From positions 177,628 through 241,627 of the forward strand of contig JAEWLS010000030.1 in NCBI GenBank assembly GCA_023457435.1: a stretch of DNA of 64,000 bases. Reading direction: 5' to 3'. The DNA is from Pseudomonadota bacterium. GTDB taxonomy: Bacteria; Pseudomonadota; Alphaproteobacteria; Rhizobiales; Rhizobiaceae. The position numbers and the translations under genes are program-made. Positions 59,170 through 64,000 of this stretch are shown here, piece by piece (the stretch's first letter is position 1; each line of letters starts with the position of its first letter). Below the pieces are notes generated by a model that was not told the origin of the DNA, made no database searches, and saw nothing but the letters and a program-made list of their open reading frames with translations.

Positions 59170-61562
59170 CAGACGAGATACGTGTCGGTCAGCACGTCGG
59201 ACAATTCCGCCATCTGGCCACGAAGCACCAAAAGCTGCTTCGCGCTCATCGATTCGGGCGTCTGGACGGAAACCTGCGTATGCATTTCGAGCGCCAGCTT
59301 CTGCACCGGCGAGAGATGCCCGCGCGTGCCCGCGCCTGGCAGCAGCGCCAGCTGGTCGCGGATGTCGGTGAGCTGGTAGAGGATCGACCGCGGGTTCGCC
59401 TCGTCGAGAGCCAGCAGATCGACCACCGTCGACCGGCTCGTCGTCACCGAGTAGCGGCGGCGGTGCGTCATGACGCTGTCACCGATTTCGATGACCAGGT
59501 CGAGCGAGCCGTCGGGCGCATCCTTGCCGGTGAACGCCGCGAGGACCGAAGCGATCGTCCAGGCGCGCTCCAGCGACCGGCCGATGGTGAGGAAACGCCA
59601 GCCGGTGACGCGGTACATGTTCTCGTGCACCAGGCCGGAGAAGCCGGCGATCTTGCGCAGCAGCACGCCCATGGCACGGGCCGCATCGTCGCCGGATTGG
59701 ACCGTGTCGACCATGCGCCGGGTCGTCTTCAGGAGGTCGTTCAGCGCCATCCACCCGTCGACCGAAAAGCGGTCGCGGATGCGGCTCGCGCTGCCCAGCG
59801 CGGCCGACTGGATGTCGACCAGGGCCGGCGGCACTCCCGTGCCGGTTTCTGCGCCATAGCGGTCGAGGTATTCGGCCAGCGCGGCCGGCAGCGGCGCCTT
59901 GGCATCGCCGGTTTCGGCGAGCCGCGTATGGTAGGCGCGCAAGAGCCGCATCAGGCCTTCGGCGCGTTCGACGTAGCGTCCGAGCCAGAAGAGATTGTCC
60001 GCCGCGCGGCTCGGCAGCGCGCCGGGGCTGGCGCGCGAGAACGGCGCCTCGGCCGTCGGCAGCATGGTGTCGGACATGTGCTGGCGGTCCGCGACCACCC
60101 AGACGTCGGCGACCGAACCGCCCTTCTGCATGGCGATCGCCGCCGGATCGTCGCTTCGTCCGATCCGCGCATAGCCGCCGGGCATGACCTTCCAGCCCGT
60201 GCTCGTCCGTGCGAGGAACACGCGTATCGACATCGGCCGCGGTGCAAGCCGCCCGCCGACGAAGGCCGGCGTGGTCGATAGCGTCGCCGTTTCCTGGCCG
60301 ACCAGCATCGCGCCATCCTCCGCGAGGATTTCGGCGAGCGGCCTGCTGATGTCGCCCGGCAGCGGTGTCGCCTCCGCCTCGAATGGCAGACGCGTCGACA
60401 GCGCCGGGCCGATGCCGATGCGGTCGGCATTGGCCAGCACGTAATCCCGCTCGGCCTTCTGCCCGCACCACCAGGTGGCGATGTTCGGCAACAGCAGCTG
60501 CTCGCCGGTCAGCGCCTTGGAGATGCGCGGCAGGAAGGCGAGGAGCGCGCGCGTCTCGAGTATGCCGGCGCCCAGCGCATTCACCATCGTCACCGAGCCT
60601 TCGCGAAGAGCCCGCACGAGCCCCGGCGTGCCGATGCGCGAGGCCTCTTCCAGTTCGAGTGGGTCCGCGAAGGCGGCGTCGAGGCGGCGCCACAGCACGC
60701 TGACGGGCACGAGGCCGGCAACCGTGCGCACCATGAGCCGACCGGCCTCGACGGTGAGATCCTCGCCTTCGAGCAGCATCAGGCCGAGATAGCGCGCGAT
60801 GTAGGCGTGCTCGTAATAGGTCTCGTTGAGCGGACCCGGCGTCAGGATGGCGACACGGCTCGCATTGTCGCCGCGCATGTCCATCAGCGCGTCGCGGAAC
60901 GCCCGGAAGAAGCCGGCGAGCCGGTGGACGCGCGCATCGGCGTAGAAGTCGGCGAACACGCGGCTGGTGGCCACCCGGTTCTCCAGGGCGAAACCGGCGC
61001 CGGAGGGCGCCTGCGTGCGGTCGCCGAGCACCCACCAGTTGCCGTCCGGGCCGCGGCCGATCTCGAACGCGACAAAGTTGAGGAAATGGCCGCCGCGTGG
61101 CTTGACGCCCACCAGCGGACGCAGAAATTCCGGACTCATCGCCACCAGCGACGCCGGAAGGTGCCCGGCGGCGACCAGCTGACCCGGTCCGTACAGATCG
61201 GCGACGATGCGCTCCAGCAGGTCGGCGCGCTGGATCAGGCCGGCCTCGATTCGCGACCATTCCGCCTGCGCGATCAGCACCGGCACGTGCGACAGCGGCC
61301 AGTCGCGCTCGGTCGACTGACCGGCGCCATATTGCCGGTAGAACACGCCGGCATCGCGCAGATACTGGTCGCCGCGGGCGAAGCGCCGCGCGATGTCCGC
61401 CGGCGCCAGCTCGGCGAAATGCGCGGCAAAGCTGCTCCAGGCGGGTCGCAGTTTCCCGGCGCTGTCCTTCAGTTCGTCGTGCACTCCCGCCAGCGCCCGG
61501 TAGCCGGCAAGCAGGCGCGCCGTGGCATCCGGTGCCTGCGCGCGGTCGGCGGCTGCGCTCAT
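59169..61562 (-). CDS. Circularly permuted ATP-grasp fused to alpha-E domain
   Basis: A 797-residue fusion. Residues about 1-470 are the circularly permuted ATP-grasp (CP-ATP-grasp) domain with DQYLRDAGVFYRQYG, GDRTQAPSGAGFALENR, RVAILTPGPLNETYYEH and EDGAMLVGQETATLS. Residues about 490-797 are the helical alpha-E (DUF403) domain with NLFWLGRYVERAEGLMRLLRAYH, YRVTGWRFLTIGRSLERA and RSILYQLTDIRDQL. In many genomes these are two adjacent genes; here they are one. The start ATG overlaps the DUF2126 stop as ATGA. It probably acts as an ATP-dependent peptide-bond ligase. Confidence 0.92.
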   Translation of the reverse strand: MSAAADRAQAPDATARLLAGYRALAGVHDELKDSAGKLRPAWSSFAAHFAELAPADIARRFARGDQYLRDAGVFYRQYGAGQSTERDWPLSHVPVLIAQAEWSRIEAGLIQRADLLERIVADLYGPGQLVAAGHLPASLVAMSPEFLRPLVGVKPRGGHFLNFVAFEIGRGPDGNWWVLGDRTQAPSGAGFALENRVATSRVFADFYADARVHRLAGFFRAFRDALMDMRGDNASRVAILTPGPLNETYYEHAYIARYLGLMLLEGEDLTVEAGRLMVRTVAGLVPVSVLWRRLDAAFADPLELEEASRIGTPGLVRALREGSVTMVNALGAGILETRALLAFLPRISKALTGEQLLLPNIATWWCGQKAERDYVLANADRIGIGPALSTRLPFEAEATPLPGDISRPLAEILAEDGAMLVGQETATLSTTPAFVGGRLAPRPMSIRVFLARTSTGWKVMPGGYARIGRSDDPAAIAMQKGGSVADVWVVADRQHMSDTMLPTAEAPFSRASPGALPSRAADNLFWLGRYVERAEGLMRLLRAYHTRLAETGDAKAPLPAALAEYLDRYGAETGTGVPPALVDIQSAALGSASRIRDRFSVDGWMALNDLLKTTRRMVDTVQSGDDAARAMGVLLRKIAGFSGLVHENMYRVTGWRFLTIGRSLERAWTIASVLAAFTGKDAPDGSLDLVIEIGDSVMTHRRRYSVTTSRSTVVDLLALDEANPRSILYQLTDIRDQLALLPGAGTRGHLSPVQKLALEMHTQVSVQTPESMSAKQLLVLRGQMAELSDVLTDTYLV

Positions 61563-64000
61563 AAGGTCGCGGGCCGCCGCAGGTCGAGCGTCATCGGGAA
61601 TTCGGCATTCGGCACTTCCGCCAGGCTCTCGTACCAGCCGGGCGTATGCCCATGCGGCTCGAAGCGGGCTAGCCGCCGCGCCTCCGCCTCGTTGCCGTTG
61701 ACGGGGAAGGTCTCGTAATTGCGCCCGCCGGGATGCGCCACGTGATAGACGCATCCGCCCAGCGCGCGTCCCGACCAGGTGTCGAACACGTCGAAGGTGA
61801 GCGGCGCATGGACCGGAATGACCGGATGCAGCGACATCGCCGGCTGCCAAGCCTTGAAGCGGACGCCGCCGACCGCGACGCCGGGCGAGACCTTCTGCAG
61901 CGGGACGCGGCGCCTGTTCGCCGCAACCGCGTAGCGGCCGGGCTCGGCGCCGGAAAGCTTGACCTGCAGCCGCTCGACCGAGGAGTCGGTATAGCGCACG
62001 GTGCCGCCGATTGCGCCGGTCTCGCCGAGCACGTGCCACGGCTCCAGCGCCTGACGCACCTCGAGCCTGACACCCTCGAGTTCGACCTCGCCGCAGTAGG
62101 GGAAGCGGAACTCCTGCTGCGCCTCGAACCATTCCGACCGCAGTTCGAAGCCGTGTCTCTTCAGGTCGTCGAGCACATCGAGGAAGTCCTGCCAGACGAA
62201 ATGCGGCAGCATGAAGCGGTCGTGCAGCGTCGTGCCCCAGCGCGCCAGATTGCCGGTTAGCGGCGCCTGCCACAGCCGCGCGATCAGCGCGCGGATCAGC
62301 ACCTGCTGCGCCAGGCTCATGCGCGGGTCCGGCGGCATCTCGAAACCGCGGAATTCGACCAGCCCGAGCCGGCCGGTGGGGCCGTCGGGCGAGAACAGCT
62401 TGTCGATGCAGATTTCGGCACGGTGCGTGTTGCCGGTCACGTCGACCAGGAAGTTCCGCAGCAGGCGGTCGACGAGCCAGGGCTGCGGCGCCTCGCCCCA
62501 GATCCCGTACTGCCCCGGCGGCGGTATCTGCCCGAGCGCGGTCTCAAGCTCGTACAGCGCGTCGTGGCGCGCCTCGTCGATGCGCGGCGCCTGGCTGGTC
62601 GGGCCGATGAACAGGCCCGAGAAAAGGTAGGACAGGCTCGGATGGCGCTGCCAGTGCAGGATCAGGCTGCGCAGCAGATCGGGCCGGCGCAGGAACGGGC
62701 TGTCGAGCGGCGTCGCGCCGCCGACGACGACGTGGTTGCCGCCGCCTGTGCCGGTGTGCCGCCCGTCGATCATGAACTTGTCGGCGCCGAGCCGCGTCTG
62801 CCGTGCCTCCTCGTAGATCGCCTCCGTGGTGGCGACGCACTCTTTCCAGTCCGATGCGGGATGGATGTTGACCTCGATGACGCCGGGGTCGGGCGCGACG
62901 CGGATGACGTTGAGGCGCGGGTCGTGCGGCGGAGCGTAACCCTCGATGTGCACCGGCAGGCCGATGGCGCGGGCGGCGTTCTCGGCCGCGGCGACCAGCT
63001 CCAGATAGTCTTCCAGCGCCTCGACCGGCGGCATGAACACCGAGAGACGGCCGTCGCGCGGCTCGACGGAGATCGCGGTGCGCACGGCGCCGCCGATCTC
63101 GCCCAGCGTCTGCTCGACGCGGTCCTGCTGGGCCGTCGCGGCGGTGAAGGAAGCCTCCGCCTGGCGGTGGGCCATGGCGTCGGCACCGCCTTCGCCGGCC
63201 TCCGCGCCGGCAATTGCCGCGTCCGCCGCAGGGCGGCCGGGCATCGCGCCGCTCGGGGGCAGGGGGCCGCGCGGCAGCGACGGGTCGGTCGGCACGATGT
63301 AGGGGTATTGCGCCGGCGGCACGTAGGGCAGCGAGCCGAGCGGCAGGCGGTAGCCCACGGGCGAATCGCCCGGCACCAGGAACAGCTTGCCGCGGCGGGT
63401 CTTCCAGCGTTCCGAGCGCCAGCGCGGGCCGGAAGCGGCGGCGTTCCAGCGCTGCACCGGCAGAACGAAGCCGGAGGGTTTCGTCAGGCCGCGCTCGAAG
63501 ACGCGGGCGATGCGGCTGCGCTCCTCCGCGTCCTCCAGCTTCGAGTTCGACGGGTCGACGTTTTCCGGCAGCTTGCCTTCCTTGAGGATCCATTCGGCCG
63601 GATCCTCGTAGGCCGGCGCGACCATCGCGGGCTCGATGCCGAGTTCCTGCGCGAGCGCCTGCATCAGGTGTTCGGCGTCTTCAGGCGGCGGCCGGGCGTC
63701 GGTCGTCTCCTCGGCGATCAGCGACGGATCGCGCCAGACCGGCTCGCCATCGACGCGCCAGTAGAGCGAGAAGGTCCAGCGCGGCAAGGTCTCGCCGGGA
63801 TACCACTTGCCCTGGCCGTAATGCAGGAAGCCGCCGGGTGCGAAACGCTCGCGCAGGCGGCGGATCAGCGCGTCGGCCTTCTCGCGCTTGGTCGGGCCGA
63901 CCGCGGCGGTGTTCCACTCGGCGCTCTCGAAATCGTCGATCGTCACGAAGGTCGGCTCGCCGCCCATGGTCAGCCGCACGTCCTCGGCCGTGAGCATCGC
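61559..64000 (-). CDS. DUF2126/transglutaminase-like protein, cut by the right edge
   Basis: At least 814 codons of the DUF2126 domain are visible, including MGGEPTFVTIDDFESAEWN, HYGQGKWYPGETLPRW, TGTGGGNHVVVGGAT, and VDVTGNTHRAEICIDKL. The frame continues past base 64000 without a stop, so the N-terminal transglutaminase-like domain that normally precedes lies outside the window. In this family DUF2126 is linked to CP-ATP-grasp/alpha-E proteins and transglutaminases, as here. The ATG at 63997 is internal, not a start. Confidence 0.92.
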   Translation of the reverse strand, partial: AMLTAEDVRLTMGGEPTFVTIDDFESAEWNTAAVGPTKREKADALIRRLRERFAPGGFLHYGQGKWYPGETLPRWTFSLYWRVDGEPVWRDPSLIAEETTDARPPPEDAEHLMQALAQELGIEPAMVAPAYEDPAEWILKEGKLPENVDPSNSKLEDAEERSRIARVFERGLTKPSGFVLPVQRWNAAASGPRWRSERWKTRRGKLFLVPGDSPVGYRLPLGSLPYVPPAQYPYIVPTDPSLPRGPLPPSGAMPGRPAADAAIAGAEAGEGGADAMAHRQAEASFTAATAQQDRVEQTLGEIGGAVRTAISVEPRDGRLSVFMPPVEALEDYLELVAAAENAARAIGLPVHIEGYAPPHDPRLNVIRVAPDPGVIEVNIHPASDWKECVATTEAIYEEARQTRLGADKFMIDGRHTGTGGGNHVVVGGATPLDSPFLRRPDLLRSLILHWQRHPSLSYLFSGLFIGPTSQAPRIDEARHDALYELETALGQIPPPGQYGIWGEAPQPWLVDRLLRNFLVDVTGNTHRAEICIDKLFSPDGPTGRLGLVEFRGFEMPPDPRMSLAQQVLIRALIARLWQAPLTGNLARWGTTLHDRFMLPHFVWQDFLDVLDDLKRHGFELRSEWFEAQQEFRFPYCGEVELEGVRLEVRQALEPWHVLGETGAIGGTVRYTDSSVERLQVKLSGAEPGRYAVAANRRRVPLQKVSPGVAVGGVRFKAWQPAMSLHPVIPVHAPLTFDVFDTWSGRALGGCVYHVAHPGGRNYETFPVNGNEAEARRLARFEPHGHTPGWYESLAEVPNAEFPMTLDLRRPATL

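Overview
The window is GC-rich and carries the gene order chvI-chvG-hprK-EIIA-ptsH-ahcY divergent from pckA. It also has an ALA synthase (hemA), a small heat-shock protein followed by DUF1150, and a BA14K-like small protein. This combination points to an alphaproteobacterium of the Rhizobiales (Hyphomicrobiales), probably Mesorhizobium/Phyllobacteriaceae-like. No species call is made.

Layout. (1) 1-10.4 kb is core chromosome: ahcY (cut by the left edge), the regulatory PTS genes, ChvG/ChvI, pckA, arfB, a cobalamin-independent methionine-synthase-like gene and hemA. (2) 10.4-24.5 kb is mixed housekeeping: BA14K-like and RlpA-like envelope proteins, a tightly coupled sugar-oxidation operon (SDR, SMP-30 lactonase, MBL hydrolase, ATP-grasp), a GGDEF/EAL protein, a GT-C-like membrane protein, gshB, comM, a nucleoside hydrolase, hsp20-DUF1150 and an exported alpha/beta hydrolase. 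(3) 24.55-29.84 kb is an accessory patch beside tRNA-Arg(CCG): a gene-poor stretch, a two-partner-secretion TpsB, and a TpsA broken by a one-base deletion and apparently cut off at its 3' end. (4) 29.84-56.9 kb is a large catabolic cluster. It encodes five CaiB/BaiF CoA-transferase domains in four genes, three thiolase-fold proteins that all lack the nucleophilic cysteine, three DUF35/OB-fold partners, two acyl-CoA dehydrogenases, an enoyl-CoA hydratase-like protein, a 3-hydroxyisobutyrate-dehydrogenase-like enzyme, a PrpD-like protein, a LigI-like amidohydrolase, a tripartite tricarboxylate transporter, an aldehyde dehydrogenase, a ThDP enzyme, and glutaryl-CoA dehydrogenase with a glutarate-type CoA-transferase. 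(5) 56.9-64 kb holds an AGE-family epimerase and the transglutaminase / circularly permuted ATP-grasp-alpha-E / DUF2126 set, cut by the right edge.

The main discovery candidate is region 4. A GntR/UTRA regulator sits in its centre, and five copies of an AT-rich imperfect palindrome (in one orientation WATAWTGTTATAW) lie 27-62 bp upstream of five transcription units, three of them with a TATAAT inside. This looks like one regulon that imports a carboxylate, activates it by CoA transfer, oxidises and hydrates it, and cleaves it with Ltp2/DUF35-type retro-aldolases rather than thiolases. A glutaryl-CoA exit route is encoded at the end. The substrate cannot be read from the sequence.
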